Shown piece after piece: positions 42,301 through 49,266 of a stretch of 53,041 nt of DNA. The translations under genes were made by a program, and so were the position numbers. The notes beneath the pieces were generated by a model. That model was not told where the DNA came from. It searched no databases and was given only the letters and a program-made list of their open reading frames with translations. Within the stretch, counting starts at the first letter, position 1. Each line of letters begins with the position of its first letter. The stretch lies in NCBI GenBank assembly GCA_022340465.1, contig JAJDNW010000034.1, forward strand, positions 1 to 53,041, read 5' to 3'. This DNA comes from Deltaproteobacteria bacterium. Its GTDB lineage: Bacteria > Desulfobacterota > Desulfobacteria > Desulfobacterales > B30-G6.

Positions 42301-44930
42301 TTCGCCGGCAGCGTGTCGACGATGTTCGTGTCATAGGCAGGGGAGTCGCCATTGTTGGAAATGGTGACCCGGTATTCGAGAAAATCGCCCGCCGTGGCCG
42401 GGTCGGTCGGCAGTTTATCCGCCGGCGAGACGAAACGAACCGTCTTGTCGGCTGAGAGATCCGGTTCAACGATGACCATATCCAACGTGCCGCCGGCACC
42501 GCCAACCGTTTGCGTCGCGTTGTTGCCGTTTCTGCGGTTGAAGGTGTAGGAGGCGCTGTTGGCAAAGTGTAAACCGCTCTGGTTGGGCATTGTGTTTTGC
42601 AGCTCCACCGTAATATCGATAACCGCCTGACCGTTGGGTGGAATGTCGATGCCGGTAGCCGCGTCCTCGATGACCAGGTTGGTGGTGCTGCCGGTATTGC
42701 TAAGGCCCCACGCGCCGCCGGACACAACCGTCGCGCTCACGAAGCTCATATCGGCATCTGACAGGCTCAAATCGTCTAAAATCCGGACATCGTAAAGGTA
42801 GGAGGCAATGGGGGTTGCCGGTATCGTGATGCGGTAGCTGAACCGTTCGCCGATGGTTGCCGTCTCCTGAGTGGTTTCTTTCAGCAGGGGACCCGCCCGC
42901 TGGATGATCACCGTTGTAGGATCGGCAGGATCGCCGGGAGCGGCGATGCCGTTTATATACGGGTCGTCGCTCAAGGCCGTGATACCGGTGGCGTCGAGCG
43001 TTGCCTGGTTTTCGACCACGGTGCTGCTGTCGATGGCCGTCTTCAGCGTGATCTCGAATTCAACGATCAGTTCGTCGCCGACGGCTACGTTCAGGGGCGC
43101 ACCGTCACCGTCTATCTGCAAGAGGCCGGTAACGGCATCGTAGGAGTAGTCGGCGCCGTCAGGCGGCGGGGTCACCATGGCAAAGCTGGCCAGATCGAAG
43201 TTTTCCGGGTCGAGCTGATCACCGATGCTGATGTTGTTGATGGTCTGGTCGACATTGAAAAGGCGCACCCGGTAGCGGAGCCTGTCGCCCGGAGTCGCGA
43301 GACTGGCGGGGTCCATGCCGCTGTCGATATTGGATACGGTCTTCTGAAAGTAGTATCCGGCCAGTGCGGTCGTCACCGTCTCACTGTCCTGGGAATCCGC
43401 CACACCCGGTGTACCGTCGGTGAGCGTCCGGTCGTACTGGCGGCGGCCGGTAAAGCTATCTTCACCGCTGAACCATTGGGTGGCGCCGGCTATATTGGTG
43501 AGTTCCAACCCGTCGTCCCTAACATTGCCATTGAGCTGGGATTGATAGGTGACAATCATGTGCTGGGAAGCGCCGATGACCGCGGCGGGGGAGTCCATGG
43601 TCAGGCTGAGCCGGCAGTGGGGCGCACCGGTATACGTCACGGAATAGTCGATGCCCCGAGTCAATACACCTGAAACCGGGGTGACGCCGTCGGCGGAAAA
43701 AACCTGAACACTGAGGCCCGATCCTGTCGTAGGATCGTATTCGCACATCTCCGCAGGTATTTCGTCCACAATCGTGGTGTTCCATGCATCGCTGCCGCCG
43801 AGGTTTCGCGCATCGATTTGAAAAGTTGTCGTGTCACCGAGATTCAAGGCCGTTTCGCTGCTGGTTTTGTTGACCACTAGATCGGGCTCGGCGATGATCA
43901 TAGGATCCGAAACGCCCGACTCGCCGGGAAGGGGCTCATAAGGCACACCGTCGATAAGTCGTCCGAAGGACCACTTGGCGGTATTGGTAAACACGGTCCC
44001 GGGGGCATTCGACGGGTCGTCGTCCAGGGTCACCGTGATTTCCAGAATGATTTGCTTCCCGGCGGGGATTGTCGGAAGGCTGTCGAAATCGAACGTAAGC
44101 AGGCCACCGGCGTTCGTGAATGCCGGTGACACGGACGTATTACTCCCCTGCCAATAGGCGTTATGGCTCACATAGGTCAGGGCTGCGCCCGTGGCGTTGA
44201 GATCGTCACTGACAATGACACTGTGCAGTTCGTTCAGAGATCCGCTGTCGTCGATAACAGCCCCTGTGCCGGCGTCATAGAGGACCGGAATCGTCAGTGT
44301 GTAAGTGAAGGGCACACCGATGGTGGCGGAAACGGCCGGGCTTTGCTTTACGATTTTCTCCACCGGAATTAAAAGATTTTGACAGCCTTCCTGGATGGCG
44401 CTAGACGAGCCGTTGACAAACCAGACCGTATGACCGGCAACGGTGTTACACGACATCTGCCCGGTGTGATAAACATTATCGAAAATGACAAGATAGGAAG
44501 TTGTATCGTTGTTGTCGAAGCTGAAATTGGTGCTCATCCCGTAGGGGAAATTTAGGATCGTACAGTCTGTGTCTATCTTGATGTTATCCGGGGCAGTGTG
44601 GATGTTACCATCGATCACCCCTTCGTAGGGCGGGTCAGAACAATTGAACTGATCGGCATAAACAGCGTCGGGCGTACCCGAGAGCAATAGGGCAAATGTC
44701 AGAAAAGATAAGCAAAGATGAAAAGATCGATACGAGGCATTAAACGCACAACTACCCGGCCGGTGCTTAATCCTGTCAACTATTTTAAACCACGGGGCAA
44801 AAGATAGTCTTATCCAGGCATAACCGAGTTTTATTATCGCTGAACGGATGTGCGATATGATGTGGCCGGCCCAACTTTTTAATTTTGCTCTTTTCACCAA
44901 AATAGGGAGTTCCCTTTGCTGGAAGGGCAA
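36390..44930 (-). CDS. Giant DUF11/SdrD-B surface protein with OmpA-like C-terminus
   Basis: Up to 2,846 residues. A long N-terminal extension (about 85 residues) precedes the hydrophobic signal HLCLSFLTFALLLSG. About 14 DUF11-type beta-sandwich units follow (pattern 'KTV...GDxLxYxIxVxNxG...V.DxLP'), then an SdrD-B unit with a Ca-binding-like loop (HDGNLNRQDESNE), a Cna-B-like unit, another DUF11 and a second SdrD-B (DDRNLDGWQDRGE). The last 110 residues look like an OmpA-type domain (RLSYLAD...LVNKRVAALKKKV). This is an extracellular stalk or adhesin design. No good ribosome site marks the TTG at 44930; TTG 44900 or GTG 44897 are alternatives. A c-di-GMP riboswitch lies just upstream. Confidence 0.88.
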   Translation of the reverse strand: MPFQQRELPILVKRAKLKSWAGHIISHIRSAIIKLGYAWIRLSFAPWFKIVDRIKHRPGSCAFNASYRSFHLCLSFLTFALLLSGTPDAVYADQFNCSDPPYEGVIDGNIHTAPDNIKIDTDCTILNFPYGMSTNFSFDNNDTTSYLVIFDNVYHTGQMSCNTVAGHTVWFVNGSSSAIQEGCQNLLIPVEKIVKQSPAVSATIGVPFTYTLTIPVLYDAGTGAVIDDSGSLNELHSVIVSDDLNATGAALTYVSHNAYWQGSNTSVSPAFTNAGGLLTFDFDSLPTIPAGKQIILEITVTLDDDPSNAPGTVFTNTAKWSFGRLIDGVPYEPLPGESGVSDPMIIAEPDLVVNKTSSETALNLGDTTTFQIDARNLGGSDAWNTTIVDEIPAEMCEYDPTTGSGLSVQVFSADGVTPVSGVLTRGIDYSVTYTGAPHCRLSLTMDSPAAVIGASQHMIVTYQSQLNGNVRDDGLELTNIAGATQWFSGEDSFTGRRQYDRTLTDGTPGVADSQDSETVTTALAGYYFQKTVSNIDSGMDPASLATPGDRLRYRVRLFNVDQTINNISIGDQLDPENFDLASFAMVTPPPDGADYSYDAVTGLLQIDGDGAPLNVAVGDELIVEFEITLKTAIDSSTVVENQATLDATGITALSDDPYINGIAAPGDPADPTTVIIQRAGPLLKETTQETATIGERFSYRITIPATPIASYLYDVRILDDLSLSDADMSFVSATVVSGGAWGLSNTGSTTNLVIEDAATGIDIPPNGQAVIDITVELQNTMPNQSGLHFANSASYTFNRRNGNNATQTVGGAGGTLDMVIVEPDLSADKTVRFVSPADKLPTDPATAGDFLEYRVTISNNGDSPAYDTNIVDTLPANMSLVADSAAAQIDDVSVVGFAATPTVLVDGSLVWGRDNGDLTLDIPAGHDLVITYQVRLTSVTSADIDNSVYVDWTSLDGGSLSERTGTGCPTSDALDDYCFGPASIGIATSDDTSIAKAVFEDSYAETPPSTGDPVVRVGDTVSYDLTLNLQEYTTGNVVVEDVLPEGMALQSFSIIGGDNFIYTLLAPQPAAGATGTLRWEFGDITNPPSDNGTPIDTLVIRVVAGVVADAAPAGVNEDTSIRLDNLARLTYTGGDPVAYPDRLTAADRIEVRQPRMSVITKVDQGTGRVGTGTAADPYQVDIAGDVMHFRLSSCNEGLAPAYGLVVTDQLATAFDESALTANSPVVTIGTTPLSSGIDYAITLPPRGGEMEISLLNNASVQPGECLFVDYDIGFHTDISASTSWSNQARLLEYRSLPPAESGRVYSPGGLAEVWMTNLTSDEQLLKTLVSSAEATVGDDVVYEIRVPAVPVNTALEDVVVADNLHPALEYVNASAVDAADNEVPLNDSGTTLPGDVRLGITSIPAGGQVIITLRTRVVNNDQANAGDSVANTASYTYADMPADLDTASTSAPVTIVEPLLTLVKTVENVSNPEVAPSAGDILRYRLSLTAGGGASGGSFADAFDISIEDTLSLGLAYQAETATVEGIDNIIAEPIVSGDGVGDVQTLIWSPAEGNADIDVAEGTVVTVTYDVQVLAGVQAGQDLTNNAIARWTGLNGDSDLERTGSGTPAVNDYFTGQAVRTTRTRLDVSLVKSVVNATTGEDPGQNAQPGDTLRYTLVLTNHSIVALSNPVVVDELAAQFVPGSLQIVDVSDEDADITSTDGAGGVNNTGMLDVRNLTLDAQGSANDSVTIVFEATLASAIQSGLAVLNQARVTADNLTATPSNQTSTLISSSPAFDVWKTSRDITGTPDELVAGDSLRYTITVKNVGSENSVNTVLQDQIPAHTTYVPGTTRLNGIAVYDPSSGVSPLQSGMLINAPENTTAGYMRADAAADATNVARITFDVVIDSDVVDGTIVANQGFVDAEGQGSGPVSGEPSDDPATTALDDPTLDVVGNFPLVDAHKTVTLLVDNNSDGIVDPGDDLRYTIVISNSGAAPATGVIFTDAVPADTTYIPDSVYLNDLPVGQPDGGNSPLTSGIDVSSSDQAPPLPGSGNGTLSMGATARITFDVRVNDGVTPGTIISNQGVVSTNESLDEPTDADGIDTNGDQPTQVVVGDAQLLSIVKEVFVVNGGAAIAGSQLEYVIRVSNIANRTATQVRVTDDLSPMAGQVTYVPGSASMNGSPLGVSYADTILTAQYGDLPSAASVVVRFRVQVESSVPIGTTLTNTGVVSWNNASQTATDAVSLDVGGTPSSATFNGTVWHDGNLNRQDESNERHLEGWAVELYRNDQLLATVRTNADGTYRLSGVAPNAGSSELYELRFRAAGAGSHTPSLGYADSIFTNSPQRISDISVSPGGILQNLNLPIWPNGTVYNSISRVPVPGASLSLVNAATGASVPSSCFDDPIQQSQITAQDGFYKFDLNFSEAACPPGGTYFIEVTPPANGYMADQSQVIPPASDATTLPFSVPECLGSVNDAVPATAEYCEVTGYTTVPPVAVLARTTGTTYYLSLLLNDTSMPGQSQIFNNAIPVDPVLDGAVAITKTSSSINVSRGELVPYTITVSNVYGVPLYDISIVDHFPAGFKYMADSSRLNGNRFEPQVDGRELSWENLDLQVNETLTLQLLLVVGSGVSEGEYVNSAYVLKRATNTRISGEATATVQVVPDPDFDCTDVIGKVFDDRNLDGWQDRGELGLAGVRVVTARGLIASTDKHGRFHITCATVPDQNRGSNFILKLDDRSLPSGYRLTTENPRVQRATRGKMLRFNFGATIHRVVRLDIADGVFEPGSSTMRLQWKPRLAMLIDELHKAPSVLRLSYLADVESKSLVNKRVAALKKKVSRQWKKSNGQYRLSIETEVFWRRGKPFGER

Positions 44931-44964
44931 AGAAATGGGCGGGAGGGGGCGTGAGGGTCTGAAG

Positions 44965-45001
44965 ACAAAAAGCCTTCAGGCACAAATCCCCAAAGGCTTT
45001 T
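44965..45001 (-). terminator. Expression-platform terminator of riboswitch 2
   Basis: AAAGCCTT and AAGGCTTT form a perfect 8-bp stem on the minus strand, followed by TTTTTGTC. It ends about 35 bases before the giant gene. The loop (TGGGGATTTGTGCCTG) differs from riboswitches 1 and 3 while the stem is conserved. Confidence 0.85.
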
Positions 45002-45004
45002 ACA

Positions 45005-45096
45005 GCTAGTTTCGGCAGCCCGGCTGTCATTGCTTTATCAGCTTTAGACCCGTGGCTTTGCGTCCCCGCCTTTCAACAGGTTTGCCCATTCGTTCT
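45005..45096 (-). ncRNA. c-di-GMP-I (GEMM-I) riboswitch 2, controlling the giant surface protein
   Basis: The core GGGCAAACCTG, GAAA, GGCGGGGACGCAAAGCC, ACGGGTCTAA and GACAGCCGGGCTGCCGAA is nearly identical to riboswitch 3 and close to riboswitch 1. Promoter, aptamer and terminator stand in the same arrangement in all three. It governs the 36390-44930 and 31261-36387 genes. Confidence 0.93.
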
Positions 45097-45113
45097 ATTC
45101 AATTTTTGACACT

Positions 45114-45143
45114 AGCATAGTAGCTAGTAAATACTACTGTCAA
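45114..45143 (-). promoter_or_regulatory. Sigma70 promoter driving riboswitch 2
   Basis: On the minus strand, TTGACA (45138-45143), an 18-bp spacer and TATGCT (45114-45119). Transcription would start just upstream of the aptamer. Bases 45144-45271 are AT-rich with no gene. Confidence 0.8.
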
Positions 45144-45271
45144 TAGTTTTTTTATTTTTTTTTACTAACCAATTTATGAGCACAATTGGCATCGGCTCAG
45201 ACCACCTCCTTATTTCCTATCATTCTAATTAGTTATTCTTCTTTTGTACTGATAAACTTTATCACTTCTAC

Positions 45272-45730
45272 TTAGAAAAAAAACCTTATCCCGGTACCCG
45301 CTTCCACATCCAGATCCGTATCCGGGGATAGGTTCAGTACCGGGACCAGTTCCAAAAATGCAGCTAAGGGTAAATCCTCGAATATATACTCAACCCCACC
45401 TGGAATCCGGATTCCTAATTTGTCATCCTTATTTTCACGATGGACCCATCTGACACCGCCCCCAAAATATATGGGAAGTTTCCCTTTCGGCACCTCGATT
45501 ACATCATACAAATGGAACAGGTAATCTCCATAGATGTGAAAATAATTATCGTGGCTTGTCTCCCATCCGGCACCCGCATCGATACCACTGTCGTCGTCAA
45601 GCATATATTTTGCCGTAATGCCGGTAGGTTGCCCTATGATCACCCCTACCCCGATTTTTTTTCTTTCCATCGCAGATACATTCGCCGCCAACGAAACGAT
45701 TACAAGAATTAAAAGGCATTTTAATTTCAT
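45272..45730 (-). CDS. Small outer-membrane beta-barrel protein (DUF3996-like)
   Basis: This 152-residue protein has a signal peptide (MKLKCLLILVIVSLAANVSAM). It then has a series of amphipathic strands: GVGVIIGQPTGITAKYML, HIYGDYLFHLYD, PIYFGGGVRWV, LGIRIPGGVEYIFEDLPL and ELVPVLNLSPDTDLDVEAGTGIRFFF. The closing Phe-rich strand is a barrel-assembly signal. The whole resembles DUF3996 proteins. The ATG at 45730 has GGGAGAAG upstream. It follows the RlpA gene by 111 bases on the same strand with no promoter seen, so it is probably the second gene of unit A. Confidence 0.8.
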   Translation of the reverse strand: MKLKCLLILVIVSLAANVSAMERKKIGVGVIIGQPTGITAKYMLDDDSGIDAGAGWETSHDNYFHIYGDYLFHLYDVIEVPKGKLPIYFGGGVRWVHRENKDDKLGIRIPGGVEYIFEDLPLAAFLELVPVLNLSPDTDLDVEAGTGIRFFF

Positions 45731-45841
45731 AACTCTTCTCCCATTCGATTTAAGCTCATATGACATTGCGACTTCGCCTTAGACGCGTTGACCCTGATGC
45801 CCTCGAGCTTTTGCAAGGCAGGAACTCATTTAACCCTGAGC

Positions 45842-46267
45842 TCAATTCAGATCAACAACTTCAATCTGCACGCTGATAATGCCGGCATTCAAATCACCAA
45901 TTTTTCTGAATGCTGAACGGGTAAGATCGATAATGCGCCCTTTTACAAACGGCCCTCTATCATTGATCTCAACGACTACGCTTTTACCATTTTCTATGTT
46001 TGTTACCTTGACTTTAGTTCCAAATGGCAGGTTTTTATGTGCGGCGGTGTAAGATTTATTATCAAGTCGTTCACCGCTTGCCGTTTGTTGATTTTGGTAT
46101 TTCGCAGCATAGTATGATGCTTTGCCCGTTTCCCTATACCCAGTCAATCCTGACGATCCTTTCATCGCGGTCTCAGCACAGCTGGCAAGGATCGCCGCCA
46201 TAAAGATAACAAATATAGTTTTAGGGCTTCTCAATGGATTCCATTTCTTTGAATTGATAAATTTCAC
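45842..46267 (-). CDS. rlpA: RlpA-like septal-ring lipoprotein
   Basis: This 141-residue protein has a lipoprotein signal ending AILASC, then a double-psi beta-barrel domain (about 50-140). The domain contains TASGERLD, YTAAHKNLPFGTKVKVTN, VVEINDRGPFVKGRIIDLTRSAF and a final VQIEVV. The Glu, His and Asp of ASGE, AAHK and NDRGPF match the RlpA lytic-transglycosylase active site. There is no SPOR domain, so targeting to denuded glycan differs from E. coli RlpA. The GTG at 46267 is the only plausible start. Riboswitch 3 lies upstream, so cell-wall remodelling is under the same signal as the giant protein. Confidence 0.85.
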   Translation of the reverse strand: MKFINSKKWNPLRSPKTIFVIFMAAILASCAETAMKGSSGLTGYRETGKASYYAAKYQNQQTASGERLDNKSYTAAHKNLPFGTKVKVTNIENGKSVVVEINDRGPFVKGRIIDLTRSAFRKIGDLNAGIISVQIEVVDLN

Positions 46268-46337
46268 ATATCATCTTAAAGACTTGACTTCAAGGTTGAG
46301 AATCAGGTTGAGTTAACATTATTTTAATTCTGAAAAC

Positions 46338-46372
46338 AAAAAGCCTCCAGGCGCACGCTCCCAAAGGCTCTT
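46338..46372 (-). terminator. Expression-platform terminator of riboswitch 3
   Basis: On the minus strand AGCCTTTGGGAGCGTGCGCC folds with AGGCT at its base, and TTTTTGTTTTC follows. Same position and base-paired stem as in riboswitches 1 and 2. Confidence 0.75.
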
Positions 46373-46378
46373 AATTAT

Positions 46379-46466
46379 AAGTTCGGCAGCCCGGCTGTCA
46401 TTGCTTTGTCAACTTTAGACCCGTGGCTTTGCGTCCCCGCCTTTCAACAGGTTTGCCCATTCGTTC
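46379..46466 (-). ncRNA. c-di-GMP-I (GEMM-I) riboswitch 3, controlling rlpA
   Basis: Identical in the core GGGCAAACCTG...GGGGACGCAAAGCC...GGGTCTAA to riboswitch 2. Together with the promoter (46483-46512) and terminator it forms the third copy of the cassette, about 70 bases before the rlpA start. Confidence 0.93.
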
Positions 46467-46482
46467 TATTTAATTTTATACT

Positions 46483-46512
46483 AGCATATTGGTTTGCATA
46501 TACTATTGTCAA
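46483..46512 (-). promoter_or_regulatory. Sigma70 promoter driving riboswitch 3
   Basis: On the minus strand, TTGACA (46507-46512), an 18-bp spacer and TATGCT (46483-46488). Bases 46513-46668 have no gene and show nothing else notable. Confidence 0.8.
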
Positions 46513-46668
46513 TATCTTTTTTACTATTCAATAATAGTATAAAAATGCAATCACGCAGATTTCATCCGCCATTGCGGAGAGGTGAGTTTGAACATTTAGA
46601 GCTGCGTCATCAGTGTAAATTTTCCAACGGTAGGTTTGATCCCCTTTATCCCTGACAGCATTCAGTCC

Positions 46669-47802
46669 CTACTTAGAAAACTTATTTGACAGATCTGCAT
46701 AAGCGGTTTCCGCTTCTTTAACGATTCTCTGGACCAATTCTTCAACCGTAGGCATGTCATTGATGCGCTGGGCAACCTCACCGCCGGCCATCATGGCCTT
46801 TTCCTTGTTCCCCTCATACACAGCCTTGATCGACTCGTTCTCGTATTCAATAAGCGACATGGCTTCCGTGCTTTGGTAGCCATCAGGCGTTCCGAGATAC
46901 ACACCTGGCGATTTTTTAAGGGTGTTTGCTGCATGCTCTTCACTTCTGGGGTTTCTCAACCAACGGGCCGGGCCCACATAACCACGCGCGACCAATGTAC
47001 CACGGTCTTGTGCGTCCACAACCGCTTGCTTCCAGAGAAGCGGGAAATCGCTCTCCTGTGTTGCAAGGAAGCGGGTTCCAATCAACGCGCCATCGCAGCC
47101 CAAGGCCAGGGTGGCTGCCAGACTCTTTCCGTCACCGACGCCTCCTCCACCGACCACGAGCGTGTTTTCATCAGAGACGGCCTCGGCCACTGCGGGAAAA
47201 AGCACCATTGAGTGAAGCGGTTCCCAGTGTGTATGAAAGCCGCCTTCATGACCTGAGGCGACAATGACATCAACCCCTGCCTTTTTACAGCGCAACGCTG
47301 CTCTAACGGAGGGGATGATATGAATCCAGGTAAATCCGGCTTTTTTGATCATTTCTCCCCAGCCCATTGGGTCACCGGCTGACGTATACATCACCTTAAG
47401 GGTATCTCTCATTTCGGGATTTTCCTCCCGTACCCTTATGGCCGTTTCGATCATAATTTTTGCTTGTTCTTTGAGCTCCGCCGATACCATCACATTTGGA
47501 CCGAAGACACCGCCTTTGTCTTTGACCAGGCGGTGGGTTCGCTTCAGGACCGATCCCAGCACTGTTCCCATATCGTCGTCGCGGTTCGCCTCCCCGGTGT
47601 CGCAAAAGGCGTTATAGATCCAGGGCTGGTCATGCTTGTTGAAGAGGCCGCTGGTGGAAAGAAGCCCAAGCACGCCTGCGTTGGCAGCGGCAACACATAA
47701 ATTGTTGTTACTGAAAGGGCCCATGCCCGCCTGGATAATGGGATACTTAATTCCGATCATGTCGCAAAGTCTTGATTTAATAATGATATCATCGATTTTC
47801 AT
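46669..47802 (-). CDS. Nitronate monooxygenase / FMN-dependent NMO-family enoyl reductase-like protein
   Basis: This 377-residue TIM-barrel FMN protein shows YPIIQAGMGPFSNNNL near the N-terminus. Later come DVIVASGHEGGFHTH with the conserved ASGHEGG FMN/substrate loop, VVGGGGVGDGKSLAATLALGCDGALIGTRF and the phosphate-binding end. In NMO enzymes the His of GHEGG acts as base; the same family includes trans-2-enoyl reductases and unknown enzymes, so activity is uncertain. AGGAG precedes the ATG. It abuts the thiolase remnant (17 bases). Confidence 0.85.
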   Translation of the reverse strand: MKIDDIIIKSRLCDMIGIKYPIIQAGMGPFSNNNLCVAAANAGVLGLLSTSGLFNKHDQPWIYNAFCDTGEANRDDDMGTVLGSVLKRTHRLVKDKGGVFGPNVMVSAELKEQAKIMIETAIRVREENPEMRDTLKVMYTSAGDPMGWGEMIKKAGFTWIHIIPSVRAALRCKKAGVDVIVASGHEGGFHTHWEPLHSMVLFPAVAEAVSDENTLVVGGGGVGDGKSLAATLALGCDGALIGTRFLATQESDFPLLWKQAVVDAQDRGTLVARGYVGPARWLRNPRSEEHAANTLKKSPGVYLGTPDGYQSTEAMSLIEYENESIKAVYEGNKEKAMMAGGEVAQRINDMPTVEELVQRIVKEAETAYADLSNKFSK

Positions 47803-47819
47803 AGTGAGTTCTCCTTTCT

Positions 47820-48044
47820 TTATCGTCTCAGGTTTTCAATCAAGAACACCACGCCCAGTCCACCGCCGCAGCAGGAACTGAAAAATCCATACCGGCCGCC
47901 GTTGTGCATCAGTCCGCGCATGGTGAACATGGCAACCCTTGCTCCTGAGACTCCGTTGGGGTGCCCGAAAGCAATGGCTACACCCATGGGATTCCATTTA
48001 TCCCGGCCGCCACGTTCGCCGCCGATGTATATATTCGGCTTCAT
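47820..48044 (-). pseudogene. C-terminal remnant of a thiolase (acetyl-CoA acyltransferase)
   Basis: Only about 74 residues remain. They include NPMGVAIAFGHPNGVSGARV, the thiolase NGGAIALGHPxGASGAR signature, and SSCCGGGLGVVFLIEN, the C-terminal active-site cysteine loop. The N-terminal 300 or so residues are absent and the upstream bases do not continue the frame. It is a decayed gene, not a functional enzyme. Confidence 0.8.
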
Positions 48045-48078
48045 GGAAAAAGATCCTCATGGTATTTTTCTTTTGTTC

Positions 48079-48183
48079 TCAGCGTAATTGTTTTCCTTCC
48101 AGGGCTTTCAAGACAGCCCTCCAGAAGTTGCATGCATTTGCAAGGGAGTTGATTGCATCAAAAATGGCTACCTCTCCACACAT
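48079..48183 (-). other. 34-codon open frame of doubtful status
   Basis: A short frame beginning MCGEVAIFDAINSLANACNF and ending KALEGKQLR lies between the two gene remnants. There is no clear ribosome site. It reads like the tail of a coding sequence whose first part is lost, but I cannot name the family. Confidence 0.25.
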
Positions 48184-48221
48184 AATCGAAATGGGCACTA
48201 TTTATTTGGAACAGTCCCTAA

Positions 48222-48305
48222 TTATCCTTTTTTCGTTACATCGACGGCTATCAGTGCCGCACCGATGGCACCGGTCACTTGGATGGGATTGGTTCTGGTT
48301 CTAAT
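48222..48305 (-). pseudogene. Possible remnant of an ASKHA/BadF-BcrA-type ATPase C-terminus
   Basis: Directly after the stop of the MetH-activation-like gene, and in the same frame, the bases encode NPIQVTGAIGAALIAVDV then a stop. The GAIGAALIA motif is typical of the C-terminus of 2-hydroxyacyl-CoA dehydratase/benzoyl-CoA reductase activator ATPases. The rest of the gene is missing. Short length makes the assignment tentative. Confidence 0.4.
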
Positions 48306-48998
48306 TTAGGGTTCGATAGAGCGATATTCACGGTCATACAATCCACTGTCGTAGGCAGCTTGCCGGGAAGGACATTTTTCTGTCGGACAAAGCCGGCAGT
48401 TGACAAATTTTTTCTCCTTTTCAAAAAAGATGCCCGATTCGGATTTGTCCGGATACATCACCATACTGCTGAGAAGCTCGACGCCGACGCGTGATGCCCC
48501 GTTTCCCAGCAAGGCGAATAATTTTTTCTGCTCATAGATCGACCAGTCCTCCAGGGACCCGGGGTTCATCTGGCTCAATTCCCCTGTGTGGTATCTTGCC
48601 TTGATATCCTCCTGCAGTTGACGCATGGCCGATCTCAAGGCCGCCATTTTGAGTTCGTCGGCGAAAAGCTTATCCAGCATGTCGGTAAATGTATCTGCCC
48701 AGCGGGTCAACTCGGTGCCGCAGGTCACCACAAACGGAAAGGTCCGGTGAAGGTTTTCGGTGTTGACGCTAAGGATGCGGCTTTCCAATTCCTGGTCGTC
48801 GACAACCACACTTTCCGGAAGGCGGGACCGTATTCGGCTTATTTTGTAGAATGCTTTCGGCGCCGACGCCTTTTGCGCCTCCAGCGCCATTTCCCGGAAT
48901 CTTTCGGTTTCGGGCCGGCCCTCCTTCAGGTGCATCTTCTCAATCATCGCATCGCGGTCGGGCGCAAATTCCAACGTGTCTAATACAATGCCGTCCAT
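48306..48998 (-). CDS. Vitamin-B12-dependent methionine synthase activation-domain-like protein
   Basis: This 230-residue protein has FPFVVTCGTELTRWADTF, ELKMAALRSAMRQL, and a C-terminal FALLGNGASRVGVELLSSMVMYPDKSESGI followed by CRLCPTEKCPSRQAAYD. The C-x2-C-x4-C-x2-R cluster looks like a metal- or FeS-binding site. This is the pattern of stand-alone MetH reactivation-like domains in corrinoid-using anaerobes. Biochemical role is not settled. The ATG at 48998 has GAGGTG upstream; a TTG at 49019 is in frame. Convergence with anaerobic-type remnants downstream suggests this locus once held more of a pathway. Confidence 0.75.
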   Translation of the reverse strand: MDGIVLDTLEFAPDRDAMIEKMHLKEGRPETERFREMALEAQKASAPKAFYKISRIRSRLPESVVVDDQELESRILSVNTENLHRTFPFVVTCGTELTRWADTFTDMLDKLFADELKMAALRSAMRQLQEDIKARYHTGELSQMNPGSLEDWSIYEQKKLFALLGNGASRVGVELLSSMVMYPDKSESGIFFEKEKKFVNCRLCPTEKCPSRQAAYDSGLYDREYRSIEP

Positions 48999-49266
48999 AT
49001 TCACCTCAATGCCGCTCAAAGAACATGGTGGTTATAATCCAATATCCTGTTTTACTAACTAAGAATGGTGATATCCGGGCAACATAGCCAACAAGGGAAA
49101 GTTTGCCGGGTTTCAACAACGTCAGCCTCTTTCGAGCCTGCCCAAAATCGGCACTGGTGGCTTCTCCCGTTCTCCGGATAAGTTGGACATGGCGCTGCCA
49201 CTCAGTAATATGGGCTTCTCAGTGAACTCTCAGAATGGCCACGTTTGGATGGCAGAAGCCCCCGGC

